Shown here one piece after another: positions 17,792 through 27,060 of a stretch of 51,759 bases of DNA. Made by a program: the position numbers and the translations under genes. Under the pieces are notes generated by a model, which saw only the letters and a program-made list of their open reading frames with translations, made no database searches and had not been told where the DNA came from. This stretch comes from Psychrobacter sp. I-STPA6b (GTDB lineage: Bacteria > Pseudomonadota > Gammaproteobacteria > Pseudomonadales > Moraxellaceae). The stretch spans positions 1 to 51,759 of the forward strand of contig NZ_VEWM01000004.1 in NCBI RefSeq assembly GCF_020662265.1, given 5' to 3'. Position 1 is the first letter of the stretch. Every line of letters starts with the position of its first letter.

Positions 17792-18922
17792 ATGAGTTTA
17801 ACTATGCAAAAGACATATTTAGGTGCTGCCATTGTTGCAACAATGGCTTTATTGAGTGGTTGTGACAAGGGTGCAAAAGAAGATACTGTTGCACCAGAAG
17901 CCACAGAAACTACTGAATCAGCAACTTCTGAGCCAGAAGTAACTGAAATCTCAGAAGGTACAGAGCCTGCATCAACTGAAAAAGTAACTATTTATTCTTC
18001 ACGTAATGAACAGTTGATTCAACCACTTTTAGATAAATTCACAGCTGAAACTGGAACACCTGTTGAGTTGGTTACTGATAAAGAAGGTCCTTTAATGGCA
18101 CGTCTAGAAGCAGAAGGTGAAAATACACCTGCTGATATGCTATTAACTGTTGACGCTGGTAACCTATGGCAAGCGGGTGAAAAAGGTCTATTACAGCCAT
18201 TAAAGTCTAGCATTGTTAATGAAAATGTACCTGAAAAATATCGTGATGCTGATGACTTATGGACTGGCTTGTCTTTACGTGCACGTACTATTTTCTATGA
18301 TCCCTCAAAAGTACAACCAACTGACTTATCAACTTATGCAGATTTAGCAGATCCAAAATGGAAAGGCAAACTATGTCTGCGTACATCTAAGAAAGTATAT
18401 AATCAGTCATTAGTTGCTAGTATGATTGAGCATTATGGTGCTGATAAAACTGAAGAAATTGTAAAAGGTTGGGTTGCTAACTTAGCTGCTCCTGTATTTA
18501 GTAATGATACTAAACTGCTAGAAGCCATTGATGCTGGTCAGTGTGAAGTTGGTATTGCAAATAGCTATTACTATGGTCGTATTTTAGAAGATAACCCAAG
18601 CTTCCCTGTAAAACTTTTCTGGGCAAACCAAGGCGATGGTGCTGATGACTTTGGTACACACGTCAATGTATCTGGTGCAGGTATCATCAAAAATGCTGAT
18701 AATGTGGTTGGTGCGCGTCAGTTAATTGAATGGTTATCATCAGATCAAGCTCAAAGCATCTATGCAAGTGCTGATAAAGAATACCCAGTTAAGCCAGGTA
18801 CTGATGAGTCAGAAATGTTAAAGTCTTGGGGACCATTTAAACAAGATGACATCAATGTTAGTATCTTTGGTAAGCGTCAAGCTGAAGCTATCCAGCTTAT
18901 GGATCGTGCAGGTTACGAATAA
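17792..18922 (+). CDS. fbpA: Ferric iron ABC transporter substrate-binding lipoprotein
   Basis: FbpA captures ferric iron in the periplasm and delivers it to FbpB/FbpC. The 376-residue product has a signal peptide ending in the lipobox LLSGC (Cys24), a Glu/Thr/Ser-rich linker to about residue 65, then the binding fold starting VTIYSSRNEQLIQPLLDKF. The iron-coordinating tyrosine cluster is intact as SYYYGR (Tyr259-261). In the canonical family the protein is soluble; a lipoprotein form as here is also known. The start ATG is preceded by AAAGGATATTAAGAC. A structured 147-bp spacer separates it from fbpB, consistent with more binding protein than permease being made. Confidence 0.93.
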   Translation: MSLTMQKTYLGAAIVATMALLSGCDKGAKEDTVAPEATETTESATSEPEVTEISEGTEPASTEKVTIYSSRNEQLIQPLLDKFTAETGTPVELVTDKEGPLMARLEAEGENTPADMLLTVDAGNLWQAGEKGLLQPLKSSIVNENVPEKYRDADDLWTGLSLRARTIFYDPSKVQPTDLSTYADLADPKWKGKLCLRTSKKVYNQSLVASMIEHYGADKTEEIVKGWVANLAAPVFSNDTKLLEAIDAGQCEVGIANSYYYGRILEDNPSFPVKLFWANQGDGADDFGTHVNVSGAGIIKNADNVVGARQLIEWLSSDQAQSIYASADKEYPVKPGTDESEMLKSWGPFKQDDINVSIFGKRQAEAIQLMDRAGYE

Positions 18923-18985
18923 TAGTAAGAAGCAAAAAGAGAAAGTGTAAGCGATTAAGCTTATATTCTATTTTTCGTATTTTGT

Positions 18986-19052
18986 GATATACGGCTGATT
19001 TATGTAGTCATTATAAACTTGGTCGTATATCCAAAATAAAATCAGCGCTTTT
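18986..19052 (+). other. Interleaved inverted repeats between fbpA and fbpB
   Basis: GATATACG (18986-18993) pairs with CGTATATC (19024-19031), and GCTGATTT (18994-19001) pairs with AAATCAGC (19039-19046), followed by GCTTTTTTA. The two pairs interleave, so the RNA would form either a pseudoknot or two mutually exclusive stems; the second stem with its T-run looks like a terminator or attenuator. Confidence 0.5.
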
Positions 19053-19069
19053 TTAAAGAAATTTGTGAT

Positions 19070-20665
19070 ATGCAACATTCTTCTTATCGAGCATTAATAG
19101 CGAAATCAGTCTTAGGATTGATTTCGCTTTTTATGTTAATACCCATCTTAGTTGTCATGCGTTCATGGCTTGAGCCAATGGCAGATATTTGGTCTCATCT
19201 GACTGAGTTTGTGTTACCTCAGGTGATGAAGAATACTCTTTTGTTGCTAGCTTTAGTAACAGTCATTGCTGGAAGCTTGGGGACTTATCTGGCATGGCTG
19301 ACCAGTATGTACCGCTTTACAGGGCAAAAAGTATTTGTGTGGGCATTGATGTTGCCTTTTGCAATACCTGCTTATGTACTGGCATTTGTGGGTGTGGGGC
19401 TGTTTGATTATAGTGGTATTATTCAAACGACCTTACGGGATATGGGAGTATCGTTTCAGTTTCCTAATATTCGCAGTGCATGGGGCGCTGGTGTCATGCT
19501 CTCTTTAGTCTTTTATCCTTATGTTTATTTATTGGCACGGCAAGCATTTTTATCGCAAGGACGGCGGGCATTAGAAGCAGGACAGATGTTAGGGTTAACA
19601 CATCGACAGGCTTTTTTTAAGGTTGCGTTACCGCAGGCAATGCCTTGGATTATTGGTGGGTTGTTATTAACATGGATGGAGACGCTGGCTGACTTTGGTG
19701 CAGTATCAGTATTTAATCTAGATACATTTACCACAGCGATTTATAAAGCGTGGTTTGGATTTTTTAGTTTAACCACAGCAGCTCAGTTAGCTGCATTATT
19801 GATTCTTGTTGTTTTAGTGGTATTACTGTTTGAGCGTTATTGGCAAAAACGTCGCAGTTATCTGCCCAGTGCAGGACAGCATCAACGTGTGCAATTAACT
19901 GGCTGGAAAAATCTTTGGGCATTTGGCTTTTGTAGTGTTATTTTTCTAGTATCCTTTGGTCTGCCAATGATACAGCTTATTTATTGGGTGATTGGTCATT
20001 ATCATCAAGACTTGGATGGTCGTTATTGGGGCTTTGTGACTAATACGGTATTGATTGCTTCAATGACAGCCATGTTTGTGGCTATTTTAGCCATGATAGT
20101 TGCTTGGATACAGCGTCAATTTCCGACACAGTTAAATCAGCTGCTGGTTTCTTTTTCTAATCTTGGGTATGCAGTTCCAGGAACAGTATTGGCAGTGGGT
20201 GTATATATTCCAATTGCATGGCTGGATAATCATCTTATTGGTTGGGGTATTAGTGATGCTCAAATATTAAGTGGTAGTGTACTTATCATGTTATTGGCGT
20301 TATCAATACGTTTTTTAACGGTAGGATTCCAGCCAATAGATAGACAGTTGCAACGCTTAACTCCAAATCAAGAGCATGCAGCTAGCTTGTTGAGTGATAG
20401 TATATTACATCGTTGGCGACGTGTATTTTTACCGATTATTAGTCCAGGTGTGTTTACTGCACTGATTATGGTTTTTGTTGAAGTGACAAAAGAGATGCCC
20501 ATTGTGTTAATGACTCGTCGTCATGGTTGGGATACGCTGGCAGTACGTGTGTTTGAGATGACCAGTGAAGGTATGTATGAGCGAGCGGCACTTCCAAGCC
20601 TGTCGATTGTATTGGTTGGTTTGATTCCAGTTATTTTTTTGATTCGCCAGTCAGATAAGCATTAG
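19070..20665 (+). CDS. fbpB: Ferric iron ABC transporter permease
   Basis: The 531-residue inner-membrane permease has about 12 hydrophobic segments in two homologous halves, the fused-permease form typical of FbpB. Each half carries an EAA loop that docks the ATPase: EAGQMLGLTHRQAFFKVALP near residues 175-194 and EHAASLLSDSILHRWRRVFLP in the second half. ATG 19070 follows AAAGAAATTTGTGAT, a weak SD. It lies downstream of fbpA, and fbpC follows after 99 bp. Together they import iron taken from transferrin or other sources. Confidence 0.93.
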   Translation: MQHSSYRALIAKSVLGLISLFMLIPILVVMRSWLEPMADIWSHLTEFVLPQVMKNTLLLLALVTVIAGSLGTYLAWLTSMYRFTGQKVFVWALMLPFAIPAYVLAFVGVGLFDYSGIIQTTLRDMGVSFQFPNIRSAWGAGVMLSLVFYPYVYLLARQAFLSQGRRALEAGQMLGLTHRQAFFKVALPQAMPWIIGGLLLTWMETLADFGAVSVFNLDTFTTAIYKAWFGFFSLTTAAQLAALLILVVLVVLLFERYWQKRRSYLPSAGQHQRVQLTGWKNLWAFGFCSVIFLVSFGLPMIQLIYWVIGHYHQDLDGRYWGFVTNTVLIASMTAMFVAILAMIVAWIQRQFPTQLNQLLVSFSNLGYAVPGTVLAVGVYIPIAWLDNHLIGWGISDAQILSGSVLIMLLALSIRFLTVGFQPIDRQLQRLTPNQEHAASLLSDSILHRWRRVFLPIISPGVFTALIMVFVEVTKEMPIVLMTRRHGWDTLAVRVFEMTSEGMYERAALPSLSIVLVGLIPVIFLIRQSDKH

Positions 20666-20764
20666 GCTTTAAGTTTAGACTGCTGGATATGTTGTGTCTG
20701 GCAAAAGCTCTGCTAAATTTTAAGCATTTTTTATTTTATTTAACATTTAAATTGATTGAAAACT

Positions 20765-21955
20765 ATGATGCAACCAAATGACAAAAACTTATCATCTAGT
20801 GAGTTCGATACGATGACTGACTACTTTTGTGTGGACAACCTTGCTGTAAGCTTTGGTGAAACAGAGGTGGTGCGCTCATTGTCATTGAGGTTATCACAAG
20901 GTGAAATTGGCTGTTTGCTTGGTTTTAGTGGTTGTGGTAAGACGACGGCATTGCGTGCGATTGCCGGTTTAGAAACACCACAAAATGGTGTGGTTGTATT
21001 AAATAATAGAACACTGACCTCAATATTACCGAATAAGCCTGAGCAAAAAGTTGCACCTGCAAATCGTTGTATGGGTATGGTGTTTCAGGATTATGCATTA
21101 TTTAGTCACTTAACTGTCAGTGAAAATATTGGTTTTGGTCTGCATCGTTGGAATAAACAGCAAAAGTTGGATCGGATACAAGAAATGCTGGAGCTGGTTG
21201 AGCTAACAGCACATGCTAAAAAACGAATCAGTGAGCTGTCAGGTGGGCAACAGCAACGTATTGCATTGGCTAGAGCATTAGCACCAAAGCCAGATTTGTT
21301 GCTATTGGATGAGCCTTTTTCCAATCTGGATATGATGCTAAGAGAGACCTTAGCCGCAAAGGTACGTGATATTTTAAAACGTACAAATACTACGGCGATT
21401 TTGGTGACACATGACCAGCATGAGGCATTTGCGATTGCCGATAAAATTGGTGTGATGCACCAAGGCAGATTGGCACAATGGGCGACCCCTAGTGAGTTAT
21501 ATCATCAACCCAACAGTCCATTTGTTGCAGAGTTTGTTGGTGAAGGAGCGATGATTGATGGTGTGATTGAAAATGGTATTATCAAAACAGCCATGGGAGA
21601 TATTAGTCGTCAGCCAGTTCATTTCAGCTCTGATGATGTGCAACGTGCAGTTAACTCTGATAAGTTCTGTAGTAAAAGCTTTCCTAATGGTACTAAATTC
21701 AAGGTATTGATACGTCCTGATGATGTGGTACATGATGACACCAGTTCACAAAAAGCAACTGTGATGGGACGTGTATTTCGTGGGGCAAATTATTTGTATC
21801 AGCTTCAGCTCTCTAGTGGAGAGCAAGTATTATCATTAATTCCAAGTCATCATGACCATGCTGTTGGTACACAAATCGGTTTTCGTCCACTGTTAGAGCA
21901 TGTGATTTTATTTTCTGGTCAGGATGTTGATACTGCATTGTGGCAACGTATCTGA
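20765..21955 (+). CDS. fbpC: Ferric iron ABC transporter ATP-binding protein
   Basis: The cytoplasmic ATPase that drives FbpB. About 396 residues: Walker A GFSGCGKTT, Q-loop MVFQDYALF, signature LSGGQQQR, Walker B LLLLDEPFSNLD and switch His in LVTHDQHEAF, followed by a C-terminal regulatory domain from about residue 250 (IRPDDVVHDD). ATG 20765 is chosen over an upstream in-frame TTG at 20756; ATG 20813 (MTDYFCVDN) would give the most family-like N-terminus and cannot be excluded. It is the last gene of the iron cluster; a 62-bp inverted-repeat element lies 63 bp beyond the stop. Confidence 0.93.
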   Translation: MMQPNDKNLSSSEFDTMTDYFCVDNLAVSFGETEVVRSLSLRLSQGEIGCLLGFSGCGKTTALRAIAGLETPQNGVVVLNNRTLTSILPNKPEQKVAPANRCMGMVFQDYALFSHLTVSENIGFGLHRWNKQQKLDRIQEMLELVELTAHAKKRISELSGGQQQRIALARALAPKPDLLLLDEPFSNLDMMLRETLAAKVRDILKRTNTTAILVTHDQHEAFAIADKIGVMHQGRLAQWATPSELYHQPNSPFVAEFVGEGAMIDGVIENGIIKTAMGDISRQPVHFSSDDVQRAVNSDKFCSKSFPNGTKFKVLIRPDDVVHDDTSSQKATVMGRVFRGANYLYQLQLSSGEQVLSLIPSHHDHAVGTQIGFRPLLEHVILFSGQDVDTALWQRI

Positions 21956-22018
21956 CTTTGAGCTGGATGCTTTAAGTTGATAGTTTTTAACTATAATTTT
22001 TAATTAAGTTTTTTAATT

Positions 22019-22080
22019 AGGGTGTGTTGAACATTCATCTTTAGTCTGACGGGATGGCAGGTGATAGTTCAACAGACCCT
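22019..22080. mobile_element. MITE-like 62-bp element with 14-bp terminal inverted repeats
   Basis: The ends AGGGTGTGTTGAAC and GTTCAACAGACCCT are inverted repeats with one mismatch in 14. The element is flanked on both sides by ATT (22016-22018 and 22081-22083), a possible 3-bp target duplication. It encodes nothing. It sits between convergent fbpC and cmoM, so it could also serve as a bidirectional terminator stem, although it lacks a T-run immediately after either arm. Confidence 0.4.
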
Positions 22081-22095
22081 ATTGCTCTATTATCT

Positions 22096-22893
22096 TTATC
22101 TTTCGTATTTTGCCAAGATATGTAAATATCGTCCCAACCATTTAAATGGTTCTTGCGTTGAATAACGTACTTCCATCTCAACGACTGCATTAGGGTTAGT
22201 ATGACCCCCACGTTTTAGTGGTGAATAGTCATGAAATACTCGCAATCCTGATACGGATTCGATGGTAAAGCCTGCCTGCTCTAACCACATGCTTACTTCT
22301 TCATAAGATACGGGATTATTAGGAGTCAGGCTTCTTTTGTTATCCGCTTTATAGTTTGGATTATTTAATACATTGAAGTTACCCATAACGAGGTTACGAT
22401 AGATAAAACTGGCTGGGTTGTAAAAACACAGTGATAGTTTGCCAGTAGGGCTAAGCCATTGTTGGAAAAAAGCAATAATATCCGCCGGTGTTGCCAGCCA
22501 TTCTAATAACGCATGACACAAAATTAGGTCATACTCCCCCTGTAGTTTGTCTGCAAGTTGTTGATAAGGGCAAGCTAACCATCTGATGCTCTCTAAAAGT
22601 GTAGATTCTGTTATGGACTCTTTTGCTTTATTCAGCATATTTATTGAGATGTCATTGATGGTGACTTCATGTCCCATATCAGCCAGCTCAATAGAAATCT
22701 GTGCCAATCCTGCACCAATGTCTAAAATACGTAAAGGACGATTTTGCTCAGAGATTAGGGTATTGATGGCTTGGGAAAGGTCTTTTTTAAGGACAGCCAG
22801 CCGAATGTCACCTTTTAATCCACCATAAACTTTGTCAGTAAAATGATCGGCTATGGGGTCAAAGTTGCGGTCGCTGAGAGTAGGTTGGTTCAT
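22096..22893 (-). CDS. cmoM: tRNA 5-carboxymethoxyuridine methyltransferase
   Basis: CmoM (SmtA) methylates the carboxymethoxyuridine at tRNA wobble position 34 to its methyl ester using SAM, widening codon reading. The 265-residue protein shows an N-terminal NFDPIADHF...YGGLKGDIRLAVL segment, SAM motif I LRILDIGAGLAQ, and a C-terminal half with NLVMGNF, SGLRVFHDYS and the ending EPFKWLGRYLHILAKYER that distinguish CmoM from other class I methyltransferases. It is convergent with fbpC and divergent from gyrA. The gene appears to be a stand-alone unit. Confidence 0.88.
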   Translation of the reverse strand: MNQPTLSDRNFDPIADHFTDKVYGGLKGDIRLAVLKKDLSQAINTLISEQNRPLRILDIGAGLAQISIELADMGHEVTINDISINMLNKAKESITESTLLESIRWLACPYQQLADKLQGEYDLILCHALLEWLATPADIIAFFQQWLSPTGKLSLCFYNPASFIYRNLVMGNFNVLNNPNYKADNKRSLTPNNPVSYEEVSMWLEQAGFTIESVSGLRVFHDYSPLKRGGHTNPNAVVEMEVRYSTQEPFKWLGRYLHILAKYER

Positions 22894-23135
22894 TAAGCTA
22901 TCCTGTTTAGTTTTCTAAGGTAAGTCTAAGTTAGGTGATGACTGGATGATGATTGGGTGGAAAAATTACTCCAAATTTTATTTTAGCATTAATCGCCTAT
23001 TTTGCAGATATAATGCCTGCTTTAGGGTGTAATAGCGATGCCCGAGAGAGACGAAAATGTGGTAAAATAGCCATCCATTAAAAATGAATAATTACTATTG
23101 CCCATCGTGGGTATGCAGTGCATGGAGATGTATGT

Positions 23136-25814
23136 ATGAGCGGTTCGGTTAATCCTATTGCCATCGTTGATGAGTTGAAACAATCCTATCTTGATTATGC
23201 GATGAGTGTGATTGTGTCACGGGCGTTGCCTGATGTCAGAGATGGCTTTAAACCTGTGCATCGCCGTGTGATGTTTGCCATGCACGAGCTATCTAATGAT
23301 TATAATAAACCTTATAAAAAATCTGCACGTGTGGTTGGTGATGTCATTGGTAAATACCACCCACATGGTGATACAGCCGTTTATGATGCGATTGTGCGTA
23401 TGGCACAAGACTTTAGTTTGCGCTATCCGATGGTGGATGGTCAGGGTAACTTTGGCTCGATAGATGATGACCCTGCAGCAGCAATGCGTTATACCGAAGT
23501 GCGTATGACTAAGCTCACCCACCAAATGCTTGCAGACTTGGACAAAGATACGGTTGACTGGGAAGATAACTACGACGGTTCAGAGCGTATGCCCAGTGTG
23601 TTACCAGCACGTATCCCTAATTTATTGGTTAATGGTGCAACAGGTATTGCTGTCGGTATGGCGACCAATATGGCACCTCATAACTTAACTGAGGTGATTA
23701 ATGCATGCTTAGCATATGCTGAAAATCCGCAGATTTCAGGTGAAGAGTTGATGCAACATATCTCAGGACCTGACTTCCCAACGGGAGGTATCATCTATGG
23801 ACGCTCAGGCATTGTAGATGCTTATCGTACAGGTAAAGGGCGTTTACATGTTCGTGGACGTTATCATATTGAGCCAATGAGTGAGACAGGCGTAAATCGT
23901 GACCGTGAGCGCATTGTATTTACTGAGATTCCTTATCAAACCAATAAAGCCAAGCTGATTGAACGTATTGCTGAGCTGGTACGTGATAAAAAAATTGAAG
24001 GCATCTCTGAGATACGTGATGAGTCTGATAAAGATGGTATGCGTATAGCCATTGATTTACGTCGTGGTGAAGTTGCAGAAGTCATTGTTAATAATTTATT
24101 TTTGCAAACACCTTTAGAATCAAGCTTTAGCATTAATATGGTCGCACTAGATAATGGGCAACCTAAACTAATGACACTGCGTCAGTTGATTGCTGCGTTC
24201 GTTCGTCATCGTCAAGAGGTAGTGACTCGTCGTACTATCTATGATTTGGATAAAGCAAAGGCACGTGGTCATCTGTTAGAAGGTTTAACCGTTGCATTGG
24301 CAAATATTGACGATATTATCCAAACCATTAAGCATTCTGCTAATCGTGGTGAGGCAAGAGAGCAACTACTTGCGAAAACATGGGAGTCAGGAACGGTTGT
24401 CGCTATGCTAACAGCGGCGGGTCGTGGTGGCGATGAAGTTCGTGCTGTACGTCCTGAGTTTATTGAGGGTGAAGATTTAAATAATCCTTACGGATTGATA
24501 GAAAGTAATACTCGCTATCGTCTGTCATTAGACCAAGTTAATGCCATTTTAGAAATGCAACTGCACCGCCTAACAGGACTTGAGCAAGATAAGTTAACGG
24601 ATGAATACCAAGATATTCTTCGTCAAATTGCTGCATTAGAAGCCATCTTGGCAGATTTTGACAAGCTGATGACAGTGATTAAAAATGAAATGATCGAAGT
24701 TCGTGATAACTTTGGTGATGAACGTCGTACAGATATTGTAGATTCTCGCAATGACTTTAGTCGTGAAGACCTTATCCCAGAGCAGACCGTGGTGATGACT
24801 GTTTCTCGTACTGGCTATGCTAAGACACAGCCTATTAGTGACTATGTCGCCCAGCGTCGGGGTGGTAAAGGTAAGTCTGCCACTGCGATGAAAGAAGATG
24901 ATGTGATTGAGCATCTATTAGTGACGTCCACACATGCGACCGTGATGTGTTTTACTGATAATGGACGTGTCTTTAGCTTACGTGGCTTTGAAGTTCCTTT
25001 GGCAAGCCGTGGCTCACGAGGTCGCCCATTGGTCAATTTGATTGCGCTAGACCCAGATGAAACAGTCACCACCATTTTACCAATTCCAGATTTATCTGCA
25101 GATATTGCTGGGCGTTTTGTCTTCTTTGCAACCGCAAATGGTACAGTGAAGCGGGTAGAGCTTGAGCAGTTTGCTAATATTCGTTCAAATGGTTTGATAG
25201 CAATTGGGCTAGAAGAAGGTGACAAGCTTGTTTCTGCTCGTATTACCAATGGTAGTCAAGAAGTCATGTTGTTTGCGACCAGTGGTAAAGCCATTCGATT
25301 TGATGAAAATGATGCCCGTGCGATGGGACGTACTGCAAAAGGTGTGCGTGGTATGCGCTTAGAGGCTGATGAGAGTATTAAATCACTGGTTGTTCTTGAT
25401 GATGACGTCAAAGAAATATTGATAGCCTGTGAAAATGGCTATGGTAAACGTACCTTAATTGAAGAGTTTAATGCTCAAAAACGTGGTGGTGGTGGTGTGA
25501 TAGCCATTAAGACCAGTGCGCGTAATGGAGCATTGGTACGGGCAACAAAAGTGGATGAAGATGATGACATCATTTTAATCTCTGATAAAGGCACTTTGGT
25601 ACGTACACCAGTGGCACAAGTGGCTTCAGCAGGACGTAATACTCAAGGTGTGACTTTAATTCGTCTTTCTAAAGATGAGTCATTAGTTGCCATGGCACGT
25701 GTCGAAAATAATGAGGATAATGAGCTTATCGAAGCACTGAAAGAAGATGGTTTGGCAGAAGATGGTGCAGACAATAGTGATATAGACAGTGAGGCTTTAG
25801 AAGATAAGGAATAA
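23136..25814 (+). CDS. gyrA: DNA gyrase subunit A
   Basis: GyrA is the breakage-reunion subunit of gyrase, introducing negative supercoils with GyrB. From ATG 23136 it has 892 residues. The active-site tyrosine is in AAMRYTE (Tyr119). The quinolone region reads [15 protein letters not shown], with Thr80 and Asp84, which is the wild-type pattern and numbering known in Moraxella. The C-terminal beta-pinwheel contains the GyrA-box QRRGGKGKS near residue 570. GGAG at 23124-23127 supports this start; a GTG 18 bp upstream is unlikely. The acidic C-terminal tail is common. It is followed three bases later by a glutathione transferase gene. Confidence 0.97.
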   Translation: MSGSVNPIAIVDELKQSYLDYAMSVIVSRALPDVRDGFKPVHRRVMFAMHELSNDYNKPYKKSARVVGDVIGKYHPHGDTAVYDAIVRMAQDFSLRYPMVDGQGNFGSIDDDPAAAMRYTEVRMTKLTHQMLADLDKDTVDWEDNYDGSERMPSVLPARIPNLLVNGATGIAVGMATNMAPHNLTEVINACLAYAENPQISGEELMQHISGPDFPTGGIIYGRSGIVDAYRTGKGRLHVRGRYHIEPMSETGVNRDRERIVFTEIPYQTNKAKLIERIAELVRDKKIEGISEIRDESDKDGMRIAIDLRRGEVAEVIVNNLFLQTPLESSFSINMVALDNGQPKLMTLRQLIAAFVRHRQEVVTRRTIYDLDKAKARGHLLEGLTVALANIDDIIQTIKHSANRGEAREQLLAKTWESGTVVAMLTAAGRGGDEVRAVRPEFIEGEDLNNPYGLIESNTRYRLSLDQVNAILEMQLHRLTGLEQDKLTDEYQDILRQIAALEAILADFDKLMTVIKNEMIEVRDNFGDERRTDIVDSRNDFSREDLIPEQTVVMTVSRTGYAKTQPISDYVAQRRGGKGKSATAMKEDDVIEHLLVTSTHATVMCFTDNGRVFSLRGFEVPLASRGSRGRPLVNLIALDPDETVTTILPIPDLSADIAGRFVFFATANGTVKRVELEQFANIRSNGLIAIGLEEGDKLVSARITNGSQEVMLFATSGKAIRFDENDARAMGRTAKGVRGMRLEADESIKSLVVLDDDVKEILIACENGYGKRTLIEEFNAQKRGGGGVIAIKTSARNGALVRATKVDEDDDIILISDKGTLVRTPVAQVASAGRNTQGVTLIRLSKDESLVAMARVENNEDNELIEALKEDGLAEDGADNSDIDSEALEDKE

Positions 25815-25817
25815 AAG

Positions 25818-26495
25818 ATGAGTCAATTACATTTACATCATTTAGAAAACTCTCGCTCATTTCGGATATTATGGTTGTTAGAGGAGCTAGAGCTTGATTA
25901 TCAACTGACTAAATATGAGCGTACAGCAGCATATCTAGCACCAGAGAGCTTAGAGAAAATAGACCCAACTGGTAAAGCTCCAATTTTGGAAGTGGACGGT
26001 GTGTCAATGATTGAGTCAGGACATATCATTGATTACTTAATGGCAAAATATGATACAGAATATCAGTTGCATCCAAAAACAGATGCGGACAGCTTGGTCT
26101 GGCAAGACTATGACTTTTGGATGCACTATGCAGAAGGCTCAATCATGCCATCATTAGTGATGCGTCTGGTCTTTCATAAAATTGCTGAGAAAGCACCTGT
26201 ATTAATTAGGACAATTACCAGAGGTATTCGTAAACAGGTTGAAGCAAACCTTATTGCAAAAAATATTAATACAGCGCTGGATTTGGTAGAAAAGCAATTA
26301 AGTAATACACAATGGTTTGCTGGTAGTGAATTTAGTGCGGCTGATGTACAAATGGGGTTTGTCATTGAGGCTGCAAATGCAGGTCATGCGTTAGATAAAA
26401 GCAAATATGCCAACACACTGAACTGGTTAAAACGTTGTCAGGCACGTCCAGCATATCAACGTGCTGTTGAAAAGGGCGGTAAGCTTAATTTTTGA
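25818..26495 (+). CDS. Glutathione S-transferase family protein
   Basis: The 225-residue protein has an N-terminal thioredoxin-like domain (LHHLENSRSFRILWLLEELELDY; the catalytic Ser/Asn region at residues 8-13) with the cis-Pro segment GKAPILEVDG and the glutathione-binding MIESGHIIDYL, and a C-terminal all-helical domain from about residue 90. It conjugates or reduces electrophilic substrates with glutathione; the physiological substrate is unknown. Its start is three bases after the gyrA stop, so it is translated from the gyrA transcript. A terminator follows at 26584-26620. Confidence 0.88.
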   Translation: MSQLHLHHLENSRSFRILWLLEELELDYQLTKYERTAAYLAPESLEKIDPTGKAPILEVDGVSMIESGHIIDYLMAKYDTEYQLHPKTDADSLVWQDYDFWMHYAEGSIMPSLVMRLVFHKIAEKAPVLIRTITRGIRKQVEANLIAKNINTALDLVEKQLSNTQWFAGSEFSAADVQMGFVIEAANAGHALDKSKYANTLNWLKRCQARPAYQRAVEKGGKLNF

Positions 26496-26583
26496 GTGTG
26501 TGCATTGGTAAGCTAACTGGTTTAGATGCTATATAGTATGTAGCAAGTAACATATAGTTCGTAGTCATTAGTTAGTAATTAGT

Positions 26584-26620
26584 AATAAGGTGGATTGATA
26601 ACAATTCACCTTATTTTTTT
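26584..26620 (+). terminator. Rho-independent terminator (gyrA-gst)
   Basis: AATAAGGTG (26584-26592) pairs with CACCTTATT (26607-26615), with the stem extended by a few more pairs past one mismatch, followed by a T-run to 26620. Confidence 0.8.
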
Positions 26621-26651
26621 GGCAAAAATAAATGGTTGTTGTGGAGGAATC

Positions 26652-26780
26652 ATGAATATAGTCAAAAACTACTAAATGGCTACGATGTTGACCTTATTTG
26701 TTGTACTAACTGTACTAGCTACACTCAGTCACCTTGTATCTGTTTTAGTCTTCTTTGACCATACTATTATAGAGGCGTGA
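26652..26780 (+). pseudogene. Possible decayed small lipoprotein/entericidin-like ORF
   Basis: A strong GGAGGA at 26643-26648 precedes ATG 26652, but the frame stops after seven codons (MNIVKNY, TAA 26673). The same frame resumes at once with ATG 26676 and a 34-residue hydrophobic peptide beginning MATMLTLFVVLTVLATLSH, ending at TGA 26780. The good SD and the hydrophobic signal-like segment suggest a small secreted toxin or lipoprotein such as an entericidin that acquired a nonsense codon and lost its lipobox Cys. This is speculative. Confidence 0.25.
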
Positions 26781-26832
26781 CTTATTGGTAATATTTTTTA
26801 TTTGACAATAATAAATATTTTTAATTTTTATA

Positions 26833-26860
26833 TTGAAATTGAAGGTAGATAGCCTCATAT
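26833..26860 (+). promoter_or_regulatory. Candidate sigma32 heat-shock promoter of clpB
   Basis: TTGAAA at 26833-26838, a 14-bp spacer, and CCTCATAT at 26853-26860 closely match the sigma32 consensus CTTGAAA-N13/14-CCCCATnT. It lies 200 bp upstream of clpB, whose heat-shock control by sigma32 is well known in gammaproteobacteria. Confidence 0.55.
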
Positions 26861-27060
26861 AATTTAAAAGAGGCGATAATATTGTTTACATAATTTCACT
26901 ACGATAGTGGATATTTGTCATAGTGGATAAAGTTTGTTTTCTGTATAGTGATAGAGCAACATAAAGCATTTAATGAATGCTTTTGTAGCAAATACAAGGG
27001 CTATTAAGAAATAGATAAACAATATTGTCTAAGAAAAATTTATATTATAAGGATACTAAA

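Larger units (their letters stand above)
26496..27060. other. Intergenic region upstream of clpB
   Basis: About 565 bp. It holds a terminator (26584-26620), a decayed hydrophobic short ORF (26652-26780), a candidate heat-shock promoter (26833-26860) and a 200-bp AT-rich leader ending in AAGGA at 27049-27053, the clpB ribosome-binding site. Confidence 0.6.

Noticed and set aside
24842..25249. 135-codon minus-strand ORF inside gyrA
   Set aside because: Antisense shadow of a well-identified essential gene; no motif or ribosome-binding site.
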